Shown piece by piece: positions 30,997-40,899 of a stretch of 64,000 nucleotides of DNA. The position numbers and the translations under genes were made by a program. The notes beneath the pieces were generated by a model. The model saw only the letters and a list, made by a program, of their open reading frames with translations. It was not told the DNA's origin and searched no databases. Source of the stretch: Lutibacter sp. (GTDB lineage: Bacteria > Bacteroidota > Bacteroidia > Flavobacteriales > Flavobacteriaceae); assembly GCA_030683995.1 (NCBI GenBank), contig JAUXPH010000015.1, positions 186,001 to 250,000 on the forward strand, given 5' to 3'. Positions within the stretch are counted from its first letter, which is position 1, and each line of letters begins with the position of its first letter.

Positions 30997-31011
30997 TCAT
31001 CAAATTTGTAT

Positions 31012-31041
31012 CAAAAAAAAAGCCTCGAAATTTTTCGAGAC
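31012..31041 (-). terminator. intrinsic terminator/attenuator upstream of pheA
   Basis: Reverse strand GGTCTCGAAAAATTTCGAGGCTTTTTTTTT. Confidence 0.78.
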
Positions 31042-31081
31042 CTTTATTATTTATTTTTGTTAAAATAACACATACGAAGCC

Positions 31082-31144
31082 TCATCTCTTATTGCTAAAA
31101 TAAAAGTAAAAATAAAAGCTGTTCCAAGTGTAATTTGTCATCAT
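31082..31144 (-). CDS. putative aromatic leader peptide MMTNYTWNSFYFYFYFSNKR*
   Basis: Codons read directly; 4 Phe, 4 Tyr, 1 Trp in 20 residues with FYFYFYF run; upstream of terminator hairpin and the pheA-tyrA operon. Confidence 0.75.
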   Translation of the reverse strand: MMTNYTWNSFYFYFYFSNKR

Positions 31145-31161
31145 CGTTGTTTATTGAAGCG

Positions 31162-31169
31162 CAAATCTA
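31162..31169 (-). promoter_or_regulatory. candidate Bacteroidota -7 box (TAGATTTG) for the pheA operon
   Basis: Reverse strand TTG-N21-TAGATTTG, matching TAnnTTTG, 17 nt before the leader-peptide ATG. Confidence 0.5.
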
Positions 31170-31479
31170 ACCATTAATTTTAAAAACACACAATTTATTT
31201 GCCTAAAATAAATAACAATTATTAAAATCTCAGTAAAATTAACACAAAAATGATATATTCATAAATTAAATATTGCAATACAGTCTTTTTTTGAGTTTTA
31301 AACATATATTTATTAGGAATAATTTAATAAAGGCTAAAGAAAGTCATTAGGCAAAAAGCAGCAGGTACTTCATAATTTAAACAAGCCATTGATTCAACGG
31401 CGCAACAATTACATAATTAAACAGAAAAGACCACTTAAAAGTTAACTACCTTTGAAACAATTATTTTGAAATTTAAAAA

Positions 31480-32853
31480 ATGCTTTTGAAATTTTTATTG
31501 GCTGTGATCTTATATTGTATTGGCTTCTTGCAGGCCTTTGCACAAAACATTCCACTTAGCTATTCAGTGTCGATAAATTCATCGGTTTCTAGTGAAAGCA
31601 CCCTGCCTTTTTGGATGACAGCCAATAAATTTGGCGCCGTACCAAACAGCCGTCACAGTTCTGTTTATGCTAAAGTATTTTCAGACTTTAAGGATTCTGA
31701 GAGCAAATTTTCTTTTTCCTATAAAACAAGTTTTACAGGATATTTGGCCTCAAAAAACAATTTTTTTATCAATGAACTTTATGGAAGTTTAAAGTTTAAA
31801 GGCGTACAGTTGGATTTGGGCAGTAAAAATGATGAAATAAAATGGGAGGGGCTGTCATCTTCCAACGGAGATATTATAAAATCCACTAATGCAAGGGCTT
31901 TTCCGGGCTTCAACCTAAAAACAATAGATTATTTAAAACTTCCCTTTGCCAGAAAATGGCTGCGCGTAAAAGCATCTTTTGGGGAGTATCTGTTAATTGA
32001 CAAACGTATTGTTGAACAAGTGCGCCTTCACCATAAAAATTTGTATTTTAAATCGATTTTAAGCGAAAGGTTTTCCTTGATTGCAGGAATGGATCATTAT
32101 GTACAATGGGGTGGCATTTCAGAAGAATATGGGAATTTCCCATCCGCTTTTAAAGATTATTTAAGGATTAATATAGGGTATTCAGGCGGTGAAGGAGCTT
32201 TAATAGGCGATCAAATCAATGCTTTGGGAAATACTGTGGGCGCTTATTTGTTTCAATTTAATTATACGGGCGAAAAAACAAATTGGAATGCCTATTGGTC
32301 GCATCCATTTGAAGATCGATCCGGAAGAGAATTGTCCAATTATCCAGATGCTTTATATGGCCTTTTTATCGACCTGAAAAAACCTAAAAGTTTTATTACC
32401 CACATTTTAGGAGAGTTTACTTATACCAAACATATGAGCGGAAGCACTGGAATTAGCGGACGTGACGGTTACTTCAACAATGGCGTCTATAAATCTGGCT
32501 GGACTTATTTTGGCCGTACCATTGGCGCTCCTTTTCTACACACTAAGGAACCCGTTAACGGAATTACAGAGGGAATTGATCCAAATTACAGCAGGTTTAC
32601 CGCCTATCATTTAGGGCTTAAAGGCTTTTTGCGTCCGAACATTCAGTATAAAACATATTTCAGCTATGTCCGCTACCCCGGTTGGTTTGACAATCCCATA
32701 AATAAAGAACAGTTTTCATCCCTTATTGCATTTTATCTTCAACCAAAAAACAGTCCATTTGAAATTTCGGTTGGAGGGGCCGCCGATTTTGGCAGCGCTT
32801 TGCCCAAAAATTTTGGAAGTTTTTTTCAATTGCGGTTTCCTTTAAGTGATTAG
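31480..32853 (+). CDS. capsule assembly Wzi-like outer-membrane protein
   Basis: Signal peptide, beta-barrel-like composition, FWMTANKFGAVPNSRHS; start of capsule locus. Confidence 0.75.
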   Translation: MLLKFLLAVILYCIGFLQAFAQNIPLSYSVSINSSVSSESTLPFWMTANKFGAVPNSRHSSVYAKVFSDFKDSESKFSFSYKTSFTGYLASKNNFFINELYGSLKFKGVQLDLGSKNDEIKWEGLSSSNGDIIKSTNARAFPGFNLKTIDYLKLPFARKWLRVKASFGEYLLIDKRIVEQVRLHHKNLYFKSILSERFSLIAGMDHYVQWGGISEEYGNFPSAFKDYLRINIGYSGGEGALIGDQINALGNTVGAYLFQFNYTGEKTNWNAYWSHPFEDRSGRELSNYPDALYGLFIDLKKPKSFITHILGEFTYTKHMSGSTGISGRDGYFNNGVYKSGWTYFGRTIGAPFLHTKEPVNGITEGIDPNYSRFTAYHLGLKGFLRPNIQYKTYFSYVRYPGWFDNPINKEQFSSLIAFYLQPKNSPFEISVGGAADFGSALPKNFGSFFQLRFPLSD

Positions 32854-33111
32854 TTAATTGAAAAAATTATAAATTATGTGTTTTTGGTTATTTGTTAAAG
32901 GGGTTTTGAGTCTTGCTGTTGATGGATTGAATATAAATGTTGGATTTTAAAATAAATAAACTTCCGACTGCCGACTTCGGTCTTCCTGCTTTTTACACAC
33001 CCCTGCCCCTCTCAAGAGGGGAATTAATTGCGGTGAATTATTATAGTTCAAACGAATAAACTTCCCAACAAATTCCTTAAATTTGCCCCTTATCTCAAAT
33101 ATTGCTGTTTT

Positions 33112-33852
33112 ATGTTTTCCTTTTTTCAAAAAAAGACTCCGCTTACCGACTTATTTTCATCAGATTTTGTGGATATTCATTCTCATTTTTTACCTAATAT
33201 CGATGACGGTTCCAAAAGTATGGATGAATCGGTGGTGATGTTACGGAGGATGCAAGGCTATGGGGTTAAACATATTATCTGTACGCCACACGTGATGGAA
33301 AGTGTTTGGGAAAATGCTTCCGAAACCATTCAGCAACAATTAGATGCCCTGAATGCGCATTTAAAAAGCATTGCATTTACCGATATTTCTATCACTGCCG
33401 CCGCCGAATATATGCTGGATGCCAATTTTGACCGGCTGCTAAAAACAGAAAAACTGCGTACTTTAAAAGACAATTATATTTTGGTGGAACTGTCGTTCCT
33501 AAATGCACCCATTAATTTATATGAAACCCTTTTCAATATTCAAATTGCAGGCTATAAACCTGTTTTGGCGCATCCTGAAAGGTATTCTTATTTCCATAAT
33601 GACTTTAAGGAATATGCAAAACTAAAAGCAGCGGGCTGTTTGTTCCAGATCAACTTGCTTTCTCTGTCTAATTACTACGGATCCTCTGTTGCAGAGGTTT
33701 CTCTACAACTTTTAAAACAACAATTGATTGATTTTGCAGGCACTGATACGCACAAGCACCATCATCTCGATTTTTTGGAAAAGGCTGTTGATGGGAAGGT
33801 TTTAAAATTGATTGAACCTGTACTTAAGGCGAATGACTTTTTTAAAGAGTAG
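33112..33852 (+). CDS. CpsB/YwqE-type PHP-domain tyrosine-protein phosphatase
   Basis: VDIHSHFLPNIDDGSKSMDESVVMLRRMQGYGVKHIICTPH. Confidence 0.92.
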   Translation: MFSFFQKKTPLTDLFSSDFVDIHSHFLPNIDDGSKSMDESVVMLRRMQGYGVKHIICTPHVMESVWENASETIQQQLDALNAHLKSIAFTDISITAAAEYMLDANFDRLLKTEKLRTLKDNYILVELSFLNAPINLYETLFNIQIAGYKPVLAHPERYSYFHNDFKEYAKLKAAGCLFQINLLSLSNYYGSSVAEVSLQLLKQQLIDFAGTDTHKHHHLDFLEKAVDGKVLKLIEPVLKANDFFKE

Positions 33853-33921
33853 GGATTTACGCCCTTCGACCCGATAGCTATCGGGTGCGCTCAGGGTGAC
33901 GAATTACGATTGACGATTCCC

Positions 33922-34125
33922 TCTGGTGCTCGTCTGTGACGATTACCTACTTAAATTAGCATATAAAACGTAGCGTTTGCAATGCGGATAACGCATTCTC
34001 GATGTAAGGGTTAGGGACATTTTGGTGGTTCACAACAACTTTCTTAGAAGATTTAGTTAGTTCTGGACAGGTTGCCGCAGTCGAAACGGCTTTTCTAGCC
34101 GTTTCTCCATCGCAATGACGGGGGT
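33922..34125. repeat. R3 family repeat (ctctggtgctcgt...cgcggataacgcattctcgatgtaagggttagggacattttggtggttcac... plus ...caggttgccgcagtcg...cgcaatgacggggg)
   Basis: Related copies at 42988-43176, 46117-46320, 48703-48860. Confidence 0.85.
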
Positions 34126-34159
34126 TTTAAGGAACTTTGCAGTTGCAATGATTAGATAT

Positions 34160-34441
34160 CTATCCTTCAGATAGATCTTTCCAAGTTGGATTTTTTAGTT
34201 GTATCAGCTCTTCTTTTTTTTTGCGTTTGCCTGCTTTTAATTGCTTTTCTCTTACAATAGCTTGATTTATCTCCTCAAATTCTTCAAAATATACCAATTT
34301 ATCACAATTATATTTTGAAGTAAATCCTTTATAGACCTTTGTCTTATGTTGCTGTACACGTTCTAATAAATTACTGGTTACCCCAATATAAATAACCGTA
34401 TTGTTCCTATTAGCCATAAAATATATGTAACTCTTTTTCAT
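34160..34441 (-). CDS. GIY-YIG single-domain nuclease
   Basis: KKSYIYFMANRNNTVIYIGVTSNLLERVQQHK; near-identical to 40900-41214. Confidence 0.9.
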   Translation of the reverse strand: MKKSYIYFMANRNNTVIYIGVTSNLLERVQQHKTKVYKGFTSKYNCDKLVYFEEFEEINQAIVREKQLKAGKRKKKEELIQLKNPTWKDLSEG

Positions 34442-34464
34442 TTAGTGAAGTTACCTAATTTTTT

Positions 34465-34660
34465 CGACATCATAAGCCAGTAAAATTACTAAAACCCGTC
34501 ATTGCATTACTCTAAAGCTAATTGTAACCGAGTCATTGCGAGGCGTTATTGAGCGAGAGCGAAAGAACAACGTGGCAACCTGCCCTGAACTACCGCAAAG
34601 CTAATGAGAAAGCTATTGCTTATTTATCGTTGCGTTTGTTTAATTCCGTTAGTTCACAAC
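34465..34660. repeat. R1 family repeat (cgtcattgcgaggcgttattgagcgagagcgaaagaacaacg...)
   Basis: Copies at 41239-41440 and 50147-50400. Confidence 0.85.
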
Positions 34661-34825
34661 AGGTTTCTTAGGGACATTTCGGTAGTTCGCGACAAATTCT
34701 TATGGGATTGAGTTAGTTCACGACAGGTTGCCGCGTTGGATTTCTTCAGCTGCGCCTCAGTAATCCGCCTCGCAATGACGAAATTTGTTTTCACTTTAAC
34801 ATTTGAGCTTTGAACTTTTAAACCC

Positions 34826-34886
34826 CGCGCGCCGGCTGGCCCTTTCGCTAAAAATGTTCACTGAACATTTTTTTAACGCTCAGTCC
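34826..34886. repeat. R4 hairpin element (GCGCCGGCTGGCCCTNTCGCTAAAAATGTTC-ACT-GAACATTTTTTTAACGCT)
   Basis: Conserved flanks, variable palindromic core; other copies at 40738, 40821, 41539, 50500, 51688. Confidence 0.85.
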
Positions 34887-37246
34887 TACTTACTAAACAA
34901 CGTTTTATACCAAGGTTTCATTATAACTTCCTCACTATATCCTCCATATCCGTAGCCATAGCCATAACCTCTTTCAAGATCGGTGCCGTTTATCAACATC
35001 GCCATATTTGGCAATCTTTTTTCTTCATACATCATTTTTGGAATCGACAATAGGCGTTTGTCCAAATAATTGGCGCGCACCACATAAATAAACATATCTG
35101 CCAAATGGCTCAACAACAAGGTGTCTGTCACCAAATTTACAGGAGCCGTATCCACAATCACATAATCATAGTGTTGTTTTCCATAGGCCAAAACTTCTTC
35201 AAATCGTCCGTTCATCAACAATTCCGAAGGGTTTGGCGGTATGAGGCTGGAACTTATAAAATCGAAATTCACTGCTGTTACCGATTCAATAATGTCGGTT
35301 GGTTTTAAGGCATTGTCCATTAAAAAGTGTGTCAGACCCTTTTCATATTTTAATTCCAGATATTCCCCAATTTTTGGTTTTCTGATATCGGCACCTATCA
35401 GCAGCACTTTTTTGTCGGTCAAAGACAAAACAGCCGCTAAATTGATGGACACGAATGTTTTGCCCTCCCCGCTGATGGTTGAGGTGACAAAAATGGTTTT
35501 TCCGCCTTGTTTTACGCCTGTGAGCATAAAATTGATATTGGTTCTCAGCAACCTGAAAGATTCGGCGACACTGCTTCTGTCACTGTCGGAAACCACAATT
35601 TTATCTTCAGATTTTGTGTTGGGTACATCACCTAAAATTGGTGCATTCACCAGCGATTCCAAATCTTTTCGGGAATGCACTTTATTGTCCAGCAACGTCA
35701 GCACATAAATAACTCCAAAAGGAATCAATAAACCCAACAGCAAGGCCGCTAGGTAAATGATGTTTTGCTTTGGCGCCACGGGTATATTGCTTCCGTAAGC
35801 CGTATCAATAATTTTGGCACTTGGCAGGGTAACCGCCATCGTAATGGCATTTTCTTCTCTTTTCTGCAGCAAATACAAATAAATTGTTTCCATAATTTGT
35901 TGCTGGCGTTGCATATCCCTAAACATTCTTTCCTGTTTTGGCACTTCGGAAATTGTGGACGCAAATTTCGATTGCTGGCCTTTTATGGCATTTAAGGAAA
36001 TTTTTAGCGCTGTTTTTGAATTGATCAGGCTTTGTTTGATGCTTTCCTCCAAGTTTTTTATTTGTCCGTTTAAATTAACGATGACCGGATTTATTTCGCT
36101 GGACCCTTTCAATATTCTGTTGCGTTCCAGCACCAATTGGTTGTATTTTTCTGTATTTCCATCCACAGAAGCATCTCCAATGCCTAAATTGGCAGGAATC
36201 AATTCACCCGGATTGGCATTTACATAATCACTCACATACTCGGCCAATTTTAACTGGGTATTCAGTTCCAATACCTCTTTTTCGACCAATGATTTAGACT
36301 GTACCGCCAAACCCGCTTCCGTAGCCAAATCTGTTAATTGGTTCCTCGTTTTAAATTGCTCTGCCCCTTTTTCAACACTCGACAATTCTTCGTTGACGAT
36401 TAAAATACGTTGGTTGATAAAATCATTGGTATTCTTGGCCGTTAAATTTTTGTCCTCCACCGCATCATTGTTGTATTGGGCAACCAGATTGTCCAATATT
36501 TCAATTGCTTTGGGTTTTACCGGATCGGTCAAACTTATTCGCAATACGCTTGCCTGTTTGCTGATTGGCTGAATTTGCAAGGCATTTCTGTACCTGCTCA
36601 CCACGTTTTCAAAAGGCACAATTTGCACAATGACCTCCTCATCATCTTTAAATTTTCCCTGTTTTAAAGGCGTTATGGACATTTCACCAAAACTGGTTTT
36701 GATAAGGTCTCCAAAATTATGTTCTTTTGATTTGTTTCCTGTGGCATCTTTTAAGGTAAAAGTGCTTGGTGAAGTGATTCTCACGGAAAATGACGTGTCG
36801 AGTTTGTGAAATACCGAATCTGCCGAAAAGAAGTTGATTTTTATGGGAGCCGATTTGCTGAATAATTCCGATTTTATGACGTTTCCCTGTTTGAAAAAAG
36901 TGATGTTTGTCCCCAATGACTTCACCACCCTTTCTGCCAGCGATTTGGATTTCAGCAATTCCATTTCATTGTCCAACACTGCTTTTGAACCACCCATCAA
37001 TCCCAAATCTGCAAAAGCAGTCAATTCAGAAGCCAATCCGCCCGAATTTTTATCGTCCACCAAAATAGTGGTAGAAACTGCATATTGGTTTGGGGTGTAT
37101 CTTAAATATAAAAATGCCCCCAATAAGGCCACTGCAACCCCCAGCACAAACCATTTCCAATGAAAAAGGTAGTTTTCCAGCTGCTCGCGCAGGTTGAAGG
37201 ATTCGTCGTTGTCGTTTATAGGGTTGAACTGATTGTTATCTTGCAT
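34886..37246 (-). CDS. polysaccharide co-polymerase / tyrosine autokinase (Wzc-like)
   Basis: Wzz N-terminal domain, Walker motifs TSTISGEGKTFVSINLAAVLSL, Tyr-rich tail YGYGYGYGGY. Confidence 0.93.
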   Translation of the reverse strand: MQDNNQFNPINDNDESFNLREQLENYLFHWKWFVLGVAVALLGAFLYLRYTPNQYAVSTTILVDDKNSGGLASELTAFADLGLMGGSKAVLDNEMELLKSKSLAERVVKSLGTNITFFKQGNVIKSELFSKSAPIKINFFSADSVFHKLDTSFSVRITSPSTFTLKDATGNKSKEHNFGDLIKTSFGEMSITPLKQGKFKDDEEVIVQIVPFENVVSRYRNALQIQPISKQASVLRISLTDPVKPKAIEILDNLVAQYNNDAVEDKNLTAKNTNDFINQRILIVNEELSSVEKGAEQFKTRNQLTDLATEAGLAVQSKSLVEKEVLELNTQLKLAEYVSDYVNANPGELIPANLGIGDASVDGNTEKYNQLVLERNRILKGSSEINPVIVNLNGQIKNLEESIKQSLINSKTALKISLNAIKGQQSKFASTISEVPKQERMFRDMQRQQQIMETIYLYLLQKREENAITMAVTLPSAKIIDTAYGSNIPVAPKQNIIYLAALLLGLLIPFGVIYVLTLLDNKVHSRKDLESLVNAPILGDVPNTKSEDKIVVSDSDRSSVAESFRLLRTNINFMLTGVKQGGKTIFVTSTISGEGKTFVSINLAAVLSLTDKKVLLIGADIRKPKIGEYLELKYEKGLTHFLMDNALKPTDIIESVTAVNFDFISSSLIPPNPSELLMNGRFEEVLAYGKQHYDYVIVDTAPVNLVTDTLLLSHLADMFIYVVRANYLDKRLLSIPKMMYEEKRLPNMAMLINGTDLERGYGYGYGYGGYSEEVIMKPWYKTLFSK

Positions 37247-37256
37247 AAAGGTATTA

Positions 37257-38012
37257 TTATCGTATAAGTATCGCTACTATTGAAATTAAAAACGAAATTG
37301 AAGTTAGAATAATTCCGGTATTTGCGCCAACTGCTGAAGAATTTACCTTGGATTTGTTTGGCTCCACAATCAATACATCATTTTGGACCAGATAGAAATA
37401 AGGGGAATTGAGAATTTCTCTGCTGGTTAAATCGATGTCGATAAAGGTTCTTTTTCCGTTTTGTTCCCTGATCAACACCACCGTTTTTCGTTTGCCCTGA
37501 ATGGTTAAATCACCTGCCAGCCCTATCGCCTCCAATATGGAAATGCGCTCATTTGGCACCGGATAGGTTCCGGGTTTTTGCACTTCCCCCAAAACGGTAA
37601 CCTTAAAGTTTGTTAACCTGATGTTGACAATGGGATTTTTGATGTATACCGCCAATGTTTCCGCTAAATGGCCGGTGATTTCTTTGGTGGTAAATCCTTC
37701 TACTTTTATTTTCCCCAATACCGGAAAATTAATTTCCCCGTCGGAATTTACCAAATAAGTTAGGGATTTTGGTTGTGCCATTGCATTTCCTGCTTCAAAT
37801 AAATTAAACGGCAAGGCAGCTTCCGCATCCAAGGCAGACACATGAATGGCTAAAATATCGTCCTGCTGAATTTTAGGTTCCACTTTTACGATGGCTTCAA
37901 TAGCATCTATGCCGTCAGCATCCTGCAAATAAACCATCTCTTTTTTAGAGACACAAGATCCCATACTTATCATTAGCACTGTTACAATCGCTACTTTTAA
38001 CCTTTTTTTCAT
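37257..38012 (-). CDS. polysaccharide export lipoprotein (Wza-like)
   Basis: Lipobox-like MGSCVSKKEMVYLQD; VTVLGEVQKPGTYPVPNERISILEAIGLAGDLT. Confidence 0.93.
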   Translation of the reverse strand: MKKRLKVAIVTVLMISMGSCVSKKEMVYLQDADGIDAIEAIVKVEPKIQQDDILAIHVSALDAEAALPFNLFEAGNAMAQPKSLTYLVNSDGEINFPVLGKIKVEGFTTKEITGHLAETLAVYIKNPIVNIRLTNFKVTVLGEVQKPGTYPVPNERISILEAIGLAGDLTIQGKRKTVVLIREQNGKRTFIDIDLTSREILNSPYFYLVQNDVLIVEPNKSKVNSSAVGANTGIILTSISFLISIVAILIR

Positions 38013-39955
38013 TGTTCTGTTTTAATTTTTATCTGTTCAATATGGTCAAATTTTTCATAAACTGAATTGTTTGATAAGAACTCTGGCACAATTTCTTTCA
38101 TTTTTGATACAGTTTGTTCAAAATTTAATTCCCTGTTAAAAACACACAATTCATTTATTTTTTGCTGAATTTCATTTACATCCATAGTCTTCACTTTGGC
38201 AATCATAATTTTGCTGTGGTGCGTTGGAATGCAATTTTCGCCGTCACCCAGCAATTCTTCGTAAATTTTTTCACCAGGCCTTAGACCCGTAATTTCTATA
38301 TCGATGTCCTCCGGATATTTCAGGTTCGACAACTGTATCATATTTAGTGCCAAATCGTAAATTTTTATGGGGGTCCCCATATCAAACACATATATTTCGC
38401 CACCATCACCCATAATTCCTGCTTCCAATACCAATTGGCAGGCTTCGGGAATGGTCATAAAATAGCGTGTGATATCTTTATGGGTTAAGGTAATGGGTCC
38501 TCCGTTTTTAATTTGCGTTTTAAACAAAGGAATCACCGAACCGCTTGATCCCAATACGTTTCCGAAACGGGTGGTGATAAATTTTGAAGTTCCTTTGCCC
38601 TGTAAACTTGTGATGTACATTTCGGCAATGCGTTTAGTGGCACCCATCACATTGGCTGGGTTTACCGCTTTATCGGTAGACACCATCACAAACTTTTTGG
38701 CTTGGTGTTTTATCACCAAATCGGCAATCGTTTTGGTTCCAAACACATTCACAAGCACTGCTTCGTAAGGGTTTCCCTCCATAAATGGCACGTGTTTGTA
38801 GGCTGCGGCGTGAAATACCATTTCGGGCTTGAACTTTTCAAAAATGGAATCCATCCGTTTTTCATTCCTTACATCCGCCACAATGCAGGTTATATTTTGG
38901 TATTTTTTATAGTTGAAATATTGTTGCAAGTTGTACAAATCAGATTCGGCCTGATCTACCAATATTAAATGTTTGTAATTAAAATTGGCAAGCTGCCTAC
39001 ATATTTCACTTCCAATGGAACCGGCAGCTCCCGTAATTAACACCACTTTATCATCGAATTCTTTTTGAAGTTCGGGATTGTCCATTTCAATCACCGACCT
39101 TCCCAATAGATCTTCAATTTTGATTGATTTAATCTGACCAACTTTTAAATTGGGCCCATTTATCCAGGTTCTTGTGGGCGGCACAATCTTTACCTTTACT
39201 GAAAGTTTTGTCAATTGGGCCACTATTTCAATAAGCCTTGATTGCTTTATGAATTGCATCGCAATAATTATCCTGGTAATCCTTTTAGCGGTAATAAATT
39301 CTTGCGTAACGTCTTTGGGATTGTACACCCTTACCCCATTGATTCGCTTGTTATGTTTGCGAGGATCATCGTCTATAAATCCACATATTTGCGAATTGTT
39401 CGCTTTGTCATTATTAAAAATAGAATAGGTCAACAATCCTGCTTCTCCCGCTCCATAAATCATTACTTTTGGTCCGACTTTATAGCTAGAAAACAAAATA
39501 TTGTAAAAAATCTTAAACAGAAATCTAAGTCCGATTAACACTATAGTATTCAACAAAAAATGGATCACTATGATGGACAATGGGAAATCTAAAATTTCAC
39601 CCAAATTTAGATAATTGACTAAAAATACGGTCGCCATTAAGAAAACCATAATTAAAAAACTGGCCATAATTACTTTTATGGCATCCCTAGATCCGGTATG
39701 GCGTATAATTCCTTTATAAGAACCCGTAATTAAGAAAGAAAAAACAGTGATGGCAATTACAACAGGGAGTTGAATTTTAAGCACAGAGCCGTCCAATGAA
39801 AATCTAAAATTAAAACGTATTAAGTGTGCAAATAAAAAATTATTTACCACCCAATACAAATCAATCGCCAAAACCAACCAGCTGGGAGCGCTTCTTATAA
39901 AAAACTGCTTCCGAATTCTTCTTAACATATTCCCAATTATTAACCCCCTTGACAA
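38009..39955 (-). CDS. nucleoside-diphosphate-sugar 4,6-dehydratase, membrane-bound (PglF/CapD/WbpM-like)
   Basis: N-terminal TM helices; VVLITGAAGSIGSEICRQLANF; FVMVSTDKAVNPANVMGATKRIAEM. Confidence 0.93.
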   Translation of the reverse strand: MSRGLIIGNMLRRIRKQFFIRSAPSWLVLAIDLYWVVNNFLFAHLIRFNFRFSLDGSVLKIQLPVVIAITVFSFLITGSYKGIIRHTGSRDAIKVIMASFLIMVFLMATVFLVNYLNLGEILDFPLSIIVIHFLLNTIVLIGLRFLFKIFYNILFSSYKVGPKVMIYGAGEAGLLTYSIFNNDKANNSQICGFIDDDPRKHNKRINGVRVYNPKDVTQEFITAKRITRIIIAMQFIKQSRLIEIVAQLTKLSVKVKIVPPTRTWINGPNLKVGQIKSIKIEDLLGRSVIEMDNPELQKEFDDKVVLITGAAGSIGSEICRQLANFNYKHLILVDQAESDLYNLQQYFNYKKYQNITCIVADVRNEKRMDSIFEKFKPEMVFHAAAYKHVPFMEGNPYEAVLVNVFGTKTIADLVIKHQAKKFVMVSTDKAVNPANVMGATKRIAEMYITSLQGKGTSKFITTRFGNVLGSSGSVIPLFKTQIKNGGPITLTHKDITRYFMTIPEACQLVLEAGIMGDGGEIYVFDMGTPIKIYDLALNMIQLSNLKYPEDIDIEITGLRPGEKIYEELLGDGENCIPTHHSKIMIAKVKTMDVNEIQQKINELCVFNRELNFEQTVSKMKEIVPEFLSNNSVYEKFDHIEQIKIKTEQ

Positions 39956-40254
39956 TCAAAAATCTTTAAATTAAAGATTTTAAAGTCCTCTTATGCCTAT
40001 ACAATTCTTTTCTTTCCCCTATAATTCAACCCTATTTGAATGAGTGCAATTTATTAAAGCAGTGTACTATTTTTGTTGGAGTAAGGTTATTTAAATTTTT
40101 ATTGTGCAAATATAAGAGATTTTTCAATAAGTCAATCCATTTTGAAACAGTCAATTACTTAAAACATCCTATTTATTTGATTTTTATTACAAATTGCTGG
40201 TTTGTTGGGGGTTGGATACGTTGATATGTTGATGGGTTGATTGGGTGCTTATGG

Positions 40255-40885
40255 GGTTTCGTTAGTTCTCAACAGGTTGCCACGTCGGCTACGCCTTCTC
40301 GCAATGACGGGGGTTGCTTAGGGGCATTACGGCAGTTTGGGGAAGGTTTTTTAAATGATTTAGTTAGTTCTCAATAACTTTCTTATGAGATTGCGTTAGT
40401 TCTTGACAGGTTTCTTAGATGATTTCGGTAGTTCTCAACAACTTTCTTATGAGATTGCGTTAGTTCACAACAGGTTGCCACGTCGGCTACGCCTTCTCGC
40501 AATGACGGGGGTTGCTTAGGGGCATTACGGCAGTTTGGGGTAGGTTTTTTAGATGATTTTGTAAGTTCTCAACAAATTCTTATGAGATTGCGTTAGTTCT
40601 TGACAGGTTGCCGCGTCGGATTATTTCGGCTTTACTTCGGCTACGCTCAGCAACCAGCCTCAGTAATCCTTCTCGCAATGACGAAATTTGTTTTCTTTTC
40701 AACTTTAGTGTTTGAGCTTTAAACTTAATAAAGCTCACCGCGCCGGCTGGCCCTATCGCTAAAAACAGCTACCAGCTGTTTTCTTAACGCTCTGTCCTCC
40801 CTTCGGGGGCTAGGGGGCTTTCAACGCGCCGGCTGGCCCTATCGCTAAAAATGTTTACCAAACATTTTTTTAACGCTCTGTCCCG
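40255..40885. repeat. block of tandemly arranged R2 (caggttgccacgtcggctacgcc...cgcaatgacg) and R4 repeats
   Basis: Segment around 40262-40375 is repeated almost verbatim around 40460-40570; R4 cores at 40738-40796 and 40821-40882. Confidence 0.85.
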
Positions 40886-40899
40886 CAATGAAGGCGGAT

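Noticed and set aside
34826-34886. R4 hairpins as integron attC sites
   Set aside because: Short core stem, no attC R/L box pattern (RYYYAAC/GTTRRRY) recognised and no integrase in the window.
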